From positions 19,920 through 83,919 of the forward strand of contig JBMYRH010000022.1 in assembly GCA_049602155.1 (NCBI GenBank): a DNA stretch of 64,000 bases, given 5' to 3'. The DNA is from JBMYRH01 sp049602155. Lineage in GTDB: Bacteria; Myxococcota_A; UBA9042; PHBI01; JBMYRH01. The notes below the pieces were generated by a model. The model worked only from the letters and a program-made list of their open reading frames with translations. It made no database searches and had not been told where the DNA came from. This document shows positions 55,625-62,610 of this stretch, one piece after another. Both the position numbers and the translations under genes were made by a program. Within the stretch, counting starts at the first letter, position 1. Each line of letters begins with the position of its first letter.

Positions 55625-57187
55625 ATGCGACGCACGGCCTGCTCTCTTGCCCTCTTGCTCTTCTCCATAACGGCCTTTGCGTCCACCGCCGCCGCCGAGG
55701 TCTGGGTGGTCCCGCAGGACTACCCGACCCTCACGGAGGCGATCGCAGGCGCCTCGGACTTCGATGAGATCCTGGTAGAGCCTGGCGACTACTTCGAGTC
55801 CATCACCCTCAACAAGGCGCTCACGATCCGAAGCACAGATGGGGCCGAGGTCACCACCCTGCAGGGGGACGGCTCACAGCCCGTCATCCGCGTCACCGGA
55901 AACCCCCTCTCTGTGACCCTTGAGGGCCTCACCATCACGGGCGGGCAAGGTAACTATGGAGGCGGTGTGAGCGTCATCACCTGGGGCTCCGACGCGAGCG
56001 CTTTCACCCTGAGCAAGAGCGTGGTCATCGGCAATGAAGCCGTCAGCCCTGGCCCGGGGGTCAGGCCGGCCGGTGGCGGCGTGCATGTGGTCGGGCCGGG
56101 CTATGTCGAGATAAGCGACACCCTCATCGCGTTCAATGACGCAGGCGACGGCGCAGGCGGCGGCGCGTACATCACGCCCGTGTCATCAAACGCCGAGCTG
56201 CACCTGAGCCGAAACCGCTTCGAGGGCAACAACGCCCAGGACGCAGGCGGGCTCTACGTCAAGACCACCGGCCCCTCCTCCTTTTTCGCCAACGACTTCG
56301 TCGACAACTTCGCGTGCTATGGCGGCGGCCTGGTCTTGCATTGTCAGCCCGCGACAGCAGGCGCGAGCGCCTGCCTCCCCGTCACCGTGGAGGGGAGCCT
56401 CTTTGACAGCAACGCCGCGGGCTGCGGCCTCGGCAGCGATAGCGCAGGGGGCGCGCTCTCCATCACCCCTGTCAGCCTGCTCTTTGAGGTCACTATCCTG
56501 CGCTCGACCTTCTGGGGGAACTACGCGACGGAGGCCGGTGGCGCGATCGCGATGAACCAGGCTGGGGGGCTCAGCCTGGCGATCGACAGCAGCATCTTGC
56601 ACAACAACTGGGCCATCTACGGCCAAGGCTCGGCGGCTCAGGTTGGCTCCATCAACGGCACCCCGCCGCTCAGCTTCAGCGTGACCTACTCAACCCTCTA
56701 TGACCTCGACTGGTATGGGGTGGTCAGCCCGATTCAGCTCACTGAGAGCACCGGGAGCATCGATGACGCCCCGGAGCTCGTCGATCCCTCAAACGACGAC
56801 TTCTCCCTTGAGCGCTCATCGCCCTGCGTGGACAGCGGGAACCCGAGCGCCCCCTTGGATCCGGACGGGAGCATCATCGACATGGGCGCGAGCGCCTATG
56901 CCCTCATCGACGTCTTCCGACGTGGAGACGTCAACGGCGACGGGAGCGTTAACTTTGGAGACGTCTTCCCGCTCCTCCACGCCCTCTTCGTCAAAGGCGC
57001 CCCTGAGGTGCCTTGTCGGGACGCGGCCGACGTCGATGACAGCGGGAGCGTCAATATTGGCGACGTCACCTTCCTCCTCGCCTACCTGACCGGTGGACAG
57101 GCCCTGACCATCCCGGCCCCGGGTACCTTGAACCCAGGCGCTGATCCGACCCCCGACAACCTCGGCTGCGCCCTCTACCTCCCCTGA
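55625..57187 (+). CDS. secreted beta-helix protein with C-terminal dockerin
   Basis: A 520-residue protein with a clear signal peptide (FASTAAA, about residue 24). Residues 25-420 are a right-handed parallel beta-helix: repeated turns ending in GG-x-NYGGG, NDAGDGAGGGAYI, NNAQDAGGLY, GGALS and EAGGAIAM, as in PbH1/Omp_Chlam-like passenger domains. No polygalacturonase or pectate-lyase active site is obvious. Residues 430-500 are a dockerin type I pair with two calcium loops (DVNGDGSVNFGDV and DVDDSGSVNIGDV). The dockerin suggests assembly on a cohesin partner that is not in this window. The stop codon lies inside a hairpin. Confidence 0.8.
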   Translation: MRRTACSLALLLFSITAFASTAAAEVWVVPQDYPTLTEAIAGASDFDEILVEPGDYFESITLNKALTIRSTDGAEVTTLQGDGSQPVIRVTGNPLSVTLEGLTITGGQGNYGGGVSVITWGSDASAFTLSKSVVIGNEAVSPGPGVRPAGGGVHVVGPGYVEISDTLIAFNDAGDGAGGGAYITPVSSNAELHLSRNRFEGNNAQDAGGLYVKTTGPSSFFANDFVDNFACYGGGLVLHCQPATAGASACLPVTVEGSLFDSNAAGCGLGSDSAGGALSITPVSLLFEVTILRSTFWGNYATEAGGAIAMNQAGGLSLAIDSSILHNNWAIYGQGSAAQVGSINGTPPLSFSVTYSTLYDLDWYGVVSPIQLTESTGSIDDAPELVDPSNDDFSLERSSPCVDSGNPSAPLDPDGSIIDMGASAYALIDVFRRGDVNGDGSVNFGDVFPLLHALFVKGAPEVPCRDAADVDDSGSVNIGDVTFLLAYLTGGQALTIPAPGTLNPGADPTPDNLGCALYLP

Positions 57188-57198
57188 ACGCTCAGGGG
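57181..57198 (+). terminator. hairpin spanning the stop codon
   Basis: CCCCTGA-ACGC-TCAGGGG, a perfect 7-bp stem that includes the TGA of the beta-helix gene. Confidence 0.5.
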
Positions 57199-57245
57199 GG
57201 CACGGGCAAGCAGGAGTCGCCATTGATTACAATAACTTAGAGCGC

Positions 57246-57299
57246 TGTCACAAGCTGTTGAATGCTGTCACCCACGGTCACATCAACCCTCCCTAGACT
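57246..57299 (+). promoter_or_regulatory. regulon site F: 10-bp-phased repeats plus -10
   Basis: TGTCAC (57246), TGTTGA (57256), TGTCAC (57266) and GGTCAC (57276), exactly 10 bases apart. The -10 candidate TAGACT is at 57294. The next start codon (57355) begins the peptide/enzyme block. Confidence 0.65.
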
Positions 57300-57354
57300 T
57301 CGATCATCACCCAAGCGCCTCGGTTCACGAGCCGAAAAGAGAGGAGGACTGACC

Positions 57355-57603
57355 ATGACTGAGCGACCTCAAGACTCCACCCCGACCCTCCCAAAAGCCC
57401 GCAGCGTTGAGGCCGTCCAAGCGCCCTCAAGGAGGCGCACCATGGAGGCCTCTAGCGTGTCCCGGAGTGGAGCCCACCTGCGCACCTTGAGCCCGCCGGA
57501 GCTCCCCAAGGGGCTCCGCAGCAAGCCATCGGGGCCTCGCATCGCCTTCCCGGCCTTCGACGACGCTCGCTTCACTGAGGCCTGGTGGGCGCTCCATGGA
57601 TGA
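57355..57603 (+). CDS. 82-aa peptide, candidate modification substrate
   Basis: An 82-residue protein with a strong GAGGAGGACTGACC before the ATG at 57355. It has no signal peptide and no hydrophobic helix. The N-terminal 55 residues are polar, basic and Pro/Ser-rich, with LRTLSPPELPKGL as the most ordered-looking part. The last 22 residues change character: PRIAFPAFDDARF then TEAWWALHG, rich in Phe, Trp and acidic residues. A leader-then-core look, a position 82 bases before a modifying enzyme and a shared promoter (site F) fit a RiPP-type precursor. A plain small regulatory or chaperone protein is also possible. I know no homologue. Confidence 0.6.
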   Translation: MTERPQDSTPTLPKARSVEAVQAPSRRRTMEASSVSRSGAHLRTLSPPELPKGLRSKPSGPRIAFPAFDDARFTEAWWALHG

Positions 57604-57684
57604 GCCCACGCCTCGAGCGATGTGCCCCTCCCTCCCGTAGCCCCTCACCGCGTCCCAGAGCGCGCCCCACACAGGAGAGCCTCG

Positions 57685-60600
57685 ATGTCCTCATTACACC
57701 TCGGCGTAAACCTAGGTCATGACCGCTCCGCTGCCATCGTCAGCGAAGGGGAGATCCTCGTCGCCATCGAACAAGAGCGCCTCGACCGTCACAAGCACTC
57801 CACGGGCTTCATGCTCCAAGGGACAGAGGACCCCCTGCAGATCCAGGCCCCGCACGAGGCCATCCACTATTGTCTCGAAGCCGTGGGGGCCTGCCTGAGT
57901 GACCTCACGACCATCACCGGGAATATGCCCGGTATCGACAGGGCTCAGGAGCTCCTCTCTCGCCAACTCTCCCCCCGCCTAGGGAGCCGCATCCAACGCG
58001 TCCCATCTCATCACCTCGCGCACGCCTACAGCGCCTTCAGCCCCTCGGGCTTCGAAGAGGCAATCGTCCTCGTCGCGGACGCCAGCGGGAGCACGCTCCG
58101 CGAACCTAGCGGCCTCTGGACCGAGTCCTACACCCTCTACCGAGGCCGGGGCGCTCGCCTTGAGCCGCTCCACGCCGAGCGTGTCAAGGCGCACCTCGCG
58201 GGGATCTCAACCCTGGGCTTTGTCTACGACCAAGTGAGCAGGATGGCCGGCTTCTTGACCCGCATCGGCCAACACCTTGAGATCCCCGAGGCCGGCAAGC
58301 TCATGGGCCTCGCCGCCTACGGTGGGCCACAAGAGGCCGACCGCCCCTGGTTCAGGGCGCGCCCGGGCGACTACAGCCTCGACATCCGCGGGTGGGAGAT
58401 CCTGCTTGAGTGTCAGGCCCTCAAGAAGCGCTTTGACAGCGGCGAGGGCGCCCTCCACATGCGCCAATGGGTCGTCGACCTCGCGTGGAAGGTTCAAGAT
58501 GAACTTGAGCGCGCGCTCTGCCACCTGGTCGAGACAGCCATGACCGAGACCGGGCTCGCGCGCCTGTGCCTCGCCGGTGGCGTCGCCCTCAACTCGGTGG
58601 CCAACCACGTGATGGTCAAGCGCTGCGGCCTCGAGGACCTCTTCGTCTTCCCAGCGGCGGGCGATAACGGCATCGCGGCGGGATGCGCCCTCTGGGCACA
58701 CCATGAGGTGTCGGGCTCCAGCGTGAGGGTCCCCTTGCGCCACGCCACCCTCGGGCGCGACCACGGCGAAGCGGCCATCAGCCGCGCGATTGAGCTCCAC
58801 GGTGACGCGCTGGTGTGCGAGGCGCTCAGCGAAGAGGCGCTCATCGAGACCTGCGCGGAGGCCCTCGCCAAGGGCCGAGTCGTCGCGCGCTACGGCGGGG
58901 GAAGTGAGTTCGGCCCGCGTGCGCTCGGTCACCGCTCCATCCTCGCCGACCCGAGCTTCCCCCGGATGAAGGACGTCCTAAACGCGCGGGTGAAGCACAG
59001 GGAGGCCTTCAGGCCCTTCGCCCCGGTGGTGCCAGAAGAGGAGGCAAACGCGATCTTCGACCTCGAGGTCCCCGCGCCCTTCATGCTCGTCGTACCCCAG
59101 ATTCGCCCTGAGCATCGAGGCGCCATCCCCGCCGTTGTTCATGAAGACGGAACTGGACGGGTTCAGACCACGAGCGCCCAAGAGAACCCCTTTCTCCACA
59201 CCCTCTGTCGCCAGATGGTCAGCGAACGCGGCGGGCTCCCGGTCGTCCTCAACACGAGCTTCAACGTGGCGGGGCAGCCCATCGTCGAGACCCCCGAGGA
59301 GGCCATCGCCACCTTCCTCTCCACAGACATGGACCACCTCGCCCTCGGGGGCTTCTGGATAACGCGCAGAGGTGCAGCGGTGAGGGACTACGCTGACCAC
59401 CTTCAACACCTTGAGGAGCCCATCACCCCGAGCGGCCTCGAGCCCGGTCGAAGCAGCGTAGAGGGGCTTATGGAGGAGCTGGACGCCGCCATCTTCCAGG
59501 GCCGGCCGAGCGCTCACTGGAGCCCTGATGAGCTCGCGGCCATCGCGTCCCAAGGCGCGCACCTCAAAGAGGGGGCTCTGAGCTTCCCTGAATGCGGCCT
59601 CATCTCCCCCCTGAGGAGCCAGATCACCGAGAGCGTGGTGCTCCTCTTAGACCCGATGAACGGCTCGCGCCTCGTGGACCTCAGCGGGGAACACACCGCG
59701 GCGCTCTTGACTCGGGCTCAGGCTGATCTGCTCCTCGGCCTCGTCGACGGAGACCACGCCCGCCTCGCGCCCAAGCTCCGCGCGCACTACCTCGCTGACC
59801 TGGACTGGGCGGTGGCCCTGGCCGAGCTCTCCGCGCTCCTCGAGGAGTTCGGCGTGGCGATCGACATGAGGCCCTGGTCTGAGGCCCAGCAAAGTGTCCC
59901 CTGGGATGCGCGCACGCAGACCTTCGCTGCCTTCTCTGAGGCAAGCGCCGCCGATGATGCGCTCAGCCGTCTCGGTCAACGCCTCAGAGCGCTCGGCTAC
60001 AACGAAGAGCAGCTCAGCGCACTCCTCGGGGTCTCAAGCCTCCAGCAGATCGAGCCGACGCGCATGCACTGGCTCGCGCGCTGGCACCTCGACGACTCGC
60101 CACTCAGCGACCTCGCGCGCCTCTTCCTGCTCCGCGCTTCAGTGCCCCCTGCGCGCCTCTTGGCTACCCTCGGCGAGGGCCTCTGCGCCTGCCTGGTGCG
60201 TCACGGGCTCGTCGTGGCAGCGCCCGATGGGATCGTCGGGCGCGTCGACCTCTTCCCTGTCAGCGGGCTCCTCGTCTTCACAGACCACCGCTTCGCGCTG
60301 CGCGCGAGTGACCGCCTCGACGAGTCCCCGGTCATGTACATCGGCCTCGACAGCCTAGGCTTAGCCCACACCGCCCCCCGTGAGCCCGTCCAGAGCGCCC
60401 TCGACCTCTGCTGCGGCAGCGGCGTCCAGGGCCTCATCGCCGCTCAGCGTTACGCCAAGCGGGTCACCGCTGTCGATGTGAACCCACGCGCTCAGCGCTT
60501 CGCCCGAGGCAACGCGGCGCTAAACGCTGTGCGCAACTACGAGGTCCTCTTGGGGGACCTCTACGACCCCGTCGCAGGTCAGCGCTTTGAGCTCATCCTC

Positions 60601-61482
60601 GCGAACCCTCCCTTTGTCCCAAGCCCCGAGGAGGGCCTACGTTTTCGAGACGGCGGCGCCCGAGGCGAAGAGGTGCTGGCGCGGATCATCGACGGGGCCG
60701 ACGCGCACCTCGAGCACGGTGGGCGCGTGGCCATCGTGAGTGACCTGGTGTCCCCGAAGACCCTCGACGAGCGCCTGGATTTTTGGTGGGGGGCCGCCCC
60801 CTCAGACCGACTGGTGCTCACCACAGCGCCGCGGGATGAGATCCTCTTCTCCGAGCCTCACGCCCGGCGCCCCTTCGGCCAAAGCCTCGCGGACTACCAG
60901 CTAGACCTTGACCGCTGGGTCACAAACTTCCGCGCCGCCAACCTCGGCTCGGTCGACTTTGGCTACATCCTCATCTGGCGCCGCGCCGAGGGTGAGGGGC
61001 ATCGGACAACTCGGATCGTCTCCTCACCGACCAGCCCTGTCCATGATGAGGTCGCGAGGTGGAAGCGCTCCATGGACCTCTGGTCCTCTGGGGGTGCCCG
61101 AGCCCTGAAGCCCAAAGCTGGGCTGAGCGTCCAGGAGACCAGAGCTCTAGATGGGCGCCTGATTGCGGCCAAGCTGAGCGTGCCCTTGAGCCCCTTCTTC
61201 ACCTCCTACGCGGTCGATGAGGAGACCCTCGCGGCGCTCTACGCCATCGACCGAGGCGAGCCTTGCGAGGATCCCATCCTCAGCCACCTCGTGGCGCTGG
61301 GGCTTATCGAGGCCTATCCCGAAGGCCCCTCTATCAGCGCCTCGCCTACCCCTCGGCCTCGTGTCGAGCGGCGAGAGATAGGCCCCTTCACCCAAGCTCC
61401 AAGCGGACCAAAGGGCATCGCGCGTATTCGCCAAAGCCTGACGAAGACCACGCCAACCTGCCTGAGCTCTTACCTCTCGTGA
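57685..61482 (+). CDS. fusion: NodU/TobZ-type carbamoyltransferase + RRE-like segment + NPPF-type methyltransferase
   Basis: A 1265-residue cytoplasmic enzyme (CAGGAG upstream of the ATG at 57685). Residues 1-570 are a full carbamoyltransferase: GVNLGHDRSAAIV, the metal site HHLAHA (His109, His110, His113), GKLMGLAAYG, AGGVALNSVAN, GPRALGHRS (410-418) and LNTSFN. This family moves carbamoyl from carbamoyl phosphate to a hydroxyl through carbamoyl-AMP. Residues about 650-735 read like a PqqD-type peptide-recognition element (ALLTRAQADLLLGLVDG, then ALAELSALLEEFGV). Residues about 800-1080 are a SAM methyltransferase with motif I DLCCGSGVQG (about 905-914) and NPPF (974-977), the latter typical of N-methylation of amides or bases. 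The C-terminal 180 residues are partly winged-helix-like (DPILSHLVALGLIEAYP). Each half is usually a separate protein. Its likely substrate is the upstream peptide. Confidence 0.85.
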   Translation: MSSLHLGVNLGHDRSAAIVSEGEILVAIEQERLDRHKHSTGFMLQGTEDPLQIQAPHEAIHYCLEAVGACLSDLTTITGNMPGIDRAQELLSRQLSPRLGSRIQRVPSHHLAHAYSAFSPSGFEEAIVLVADASGSTLREPSGLWTESYTLYRGRGARLEPLHAERVKAHLAGISTLGFVYDQVSRMAGFLTRIGQHLEIPEAGKLMGLAAYGGPQEADRPWFRARPGDYSLDIRGWEILLECQALKKRFDSGEGALHMRQWVVDLAWKVQDELERALCHLVETAMTETGLARLCLAGGVALNSVANHVMVKRCGLEDLFVFPAAGDNGIAAGCALWAHHEVSGSSVRVPLRHATLGRDHGEAAISRAIELHGDALVCEALSEEALIETCAEALAKGRVVARYGGGSEFGPRALGHRSILADPSFPRMKDVLNARVKHREAFRPFAPVVPEEEANAIFDLEVPAPFMLVVPQIRPEHRGAIPAVVHEDGTGRVQTTSAQENPFLHTLCRQMVSERGGLPVVLNTSFNVAGQPIVETPEEAIATFLSTDMDHLALGGFWITRRGAAVRDYADHLQHLEEPITPSGLEPGRSSVEGLMEELDAAIFQGRPSAHWSPDELAAIASQGAHLKEGALSFPECGLISPLRSQITESVVLLLDPMNGSRLVDLSGEHTAALLTRAQADLLLGLVDGDHARLAPKLRAHYLADLDWAVALAELSALLEEFGVAIDMRPWSEAQQSVPWDARTQTFAAFSEASAADDALSRLGQRLRALGYNEEQLSALLGVSSLQQIEPTRMHWLARWHLDDSPLSDLARLFLLRASVPPARLLATLGEGLCACLVRHGLVVAAPDGIVGRVDLFPVSGLLVFTDHRFALRASDRLDESPVMYIGLDSLGLAHTAPREPVQSALDLCCGSGVQGLIAAQRYAKRVTAVDVNPRAQRFARGNAALNAVRNYEVLLGDLYDPVAGQRFELILANPPFVPSPEEGLRFRDGGARGEEVLARIIDGADAHLEHGGRVAIVSDLVSPKTLDERLDFWWGAAPSDRLVLTTAPRDEILFSEPHARRPFGQSLADYQLDLDRWVTNFRAANLGSVDFGYILIWRRAEGEGHRTTRIVSSPTSPVHDEVARWKRSMDLWSSGGARALKPKAGLSVQETRALDGRLIAAKLSVPLSPFFTSYAVDEETLAALYAIDRGEPCEDPILSHLVALGLIEAYPEGPSISASPTPRPRVERREIGPFTQAPSGPKGIARIRQSLTKTTPTCLSSYLS

Positions 61483-61538
61483 GCGAAGGGCGCCCGAGAC
61501 CCCTCACCTAACTGTTGACCCTTACGTGGAGACTCAAC

Positions 61539-62195
61539 ATGCAACACCGTGACCCACACGCCTCAGCCCGAACGGGGGATTTGACCCCCATCGACTCTGC
61601 CTCGCCACCTCGCTTCCGCCCTCGGACACCTAGCGCGCTCGCCGCCTTAGGGCTCTTTGCCTGCATCGCGATGAGCGCGCCGCAGCTCATGGTCGCTAAC
61701 GCCCAGCAAGCTCCACTCCCCGAGCACATCGACCCTATGCAGGATCTCCTCTGGGGGACCCCTGCCTTTTTCCCCCACTGCTGGGACTGCGATATCGGGT
61801 ACGCCGAGGAGCTGAAGCTGCATTTCTCCCTCAACGACTTCGTGGACTGGCACCTCGGCTTGACATCGATGCTCTCAGAGCCCCTGGACTGGAGCAATGA
61901 GAAGGAGGTGAAGGAGGCGGCCCTCAACCATCTGCTTGAGAGAGAAGGAGGCCTCGCGGCGATCTGTGAAGCGCATATGGACCAGCCCTGCAGCTTGAGC
62001 CCTTGCTCGGAGCAGAATGCCACGTGCCAACTCATCCAGCCCGTCTACATCAACCCCGACATAGCTCTCAGCCCGCGAAACCTACTATGGATCTACGACA
62101 TGCCCGTTCCGATAGCCTATGCACTTATCGAGCTGACCTGCGAGTGCGGCTGCCTCTATGAGCCGCCACCCTGCCCCGAGTGCGGGAAGGCCTGA
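61539..62195 (+). CDS. exported Cys-rich protein of unknown function
   Basis: A 218-residue protein starting at the ATG at 61539 with GTGGAG upstream, 56 bases after the fusion-enzyme gene and so probably in the same operon. A long basic N region is followed by a hydrophobic stretch (about 32-55) ending in AQQAPLPEH, probably a signal peptide or anchor. The mature part has twelve cysteines, in pairs: PHCWDCDIGY, CSLSPCSEQNATC and, at the end, CECGCLYEPPPCPECGKA. The terminal CxC and CxxC pairs could bind a metal. It may be an exported partner or receptor of the peptide system. I recognise no family. Confidence 0.65.
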   Translation: MQHRDPHASARTGDLTPIDSASPPRFRPRTPSALAALGLFACIAMSAPQLMVANAQQAPLPEHIDPMQDLLWGTPAFFPHCWDCDIGYAEELKLHFSLNDFVDWHLGLTSMLSEPLDWSNEKEVKEAALNHLLEREGGLAAICEAHMDQPCSLSPCSEQNATCQLIQPVYINPDIALSPRNLLWIYDMPVPIAYALIELTCECGCLYEPPPCPECGKA

Positions 62196-62215
62196 GGCAG
62201 GGTTCACGTCTTCGA

Positions 62216-62258
62216 GCTCCCCGCTCACCTCGCTGACATGGTGCGCTCAGCGGGGAGC
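62216..62258 (+). terminator. long hairpin after the peptide/enzyme block
   Basis: GCTCCCCGCT (62216-62225) pairs perfectly with AGCGGGGAGC (62249-62258), a 10-bp stem, with a possible CACC/GGTG inner stem. It lies 20 bases after the stop codon. Confidence 0.55.
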
Positions 62259-62292
62259 CCGACGCCCTCGCCCCGGGGGCGCCTCCTCATGA

Positions 62293-62550
62293 CACGCCCA
62301 CGCTCTCCCGGGCGGTGGCGCCCACTTCCATGGCGCTTTGGATGAGCTCCGCTTCTCGGATGGCGCTCAATACACCTCCGACTTCGAGGTCCCCGAGCTC
62401 CTCCACGTGGAGCCTCGAACGCTGGCGCTCTTCCACCTCGACAGCAGGATCCCAGCGGACCGCTACAACGCAGCGCCCGGAGGCTTTGGCCCGCTGATCA
62501 TAAACGGCGCCTCAGCGCTCGGGGGCGGCGCGGTCCTCTCCTGCCCCTAG
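62293..62550 (+). pseudogene. orphan C-terminal fragment of a LamG-like domain
   Basis: Directly after an in-frame TGA (62290-62292), a 85-residue open frame without a credible start reads GGGAHFHGALDELRFSDGA, then RTLALFHLDSR and later IINGASALGGGAVLSCP. The phrase G-x-L/I-D-E-L-R-F-S followed by T-L-A-L-F-H-L-D is the hallmark end of bacterial LamG/concanavalin-like domains. The front half of the domain and any signal peptide are missing. It looks like the remnant of a deleted secreted protein. A TTG at 62338 could start a 70-residue fragment, but no ribosome binding site is visible. Confidence 0.6.
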
Positions 62551-62610
62551 TTGAGGTCTGGCTTAAGTGGTAGCCTCAACCACTCAGCCTCAAAAGACTC
62601 AAGGATCGCG

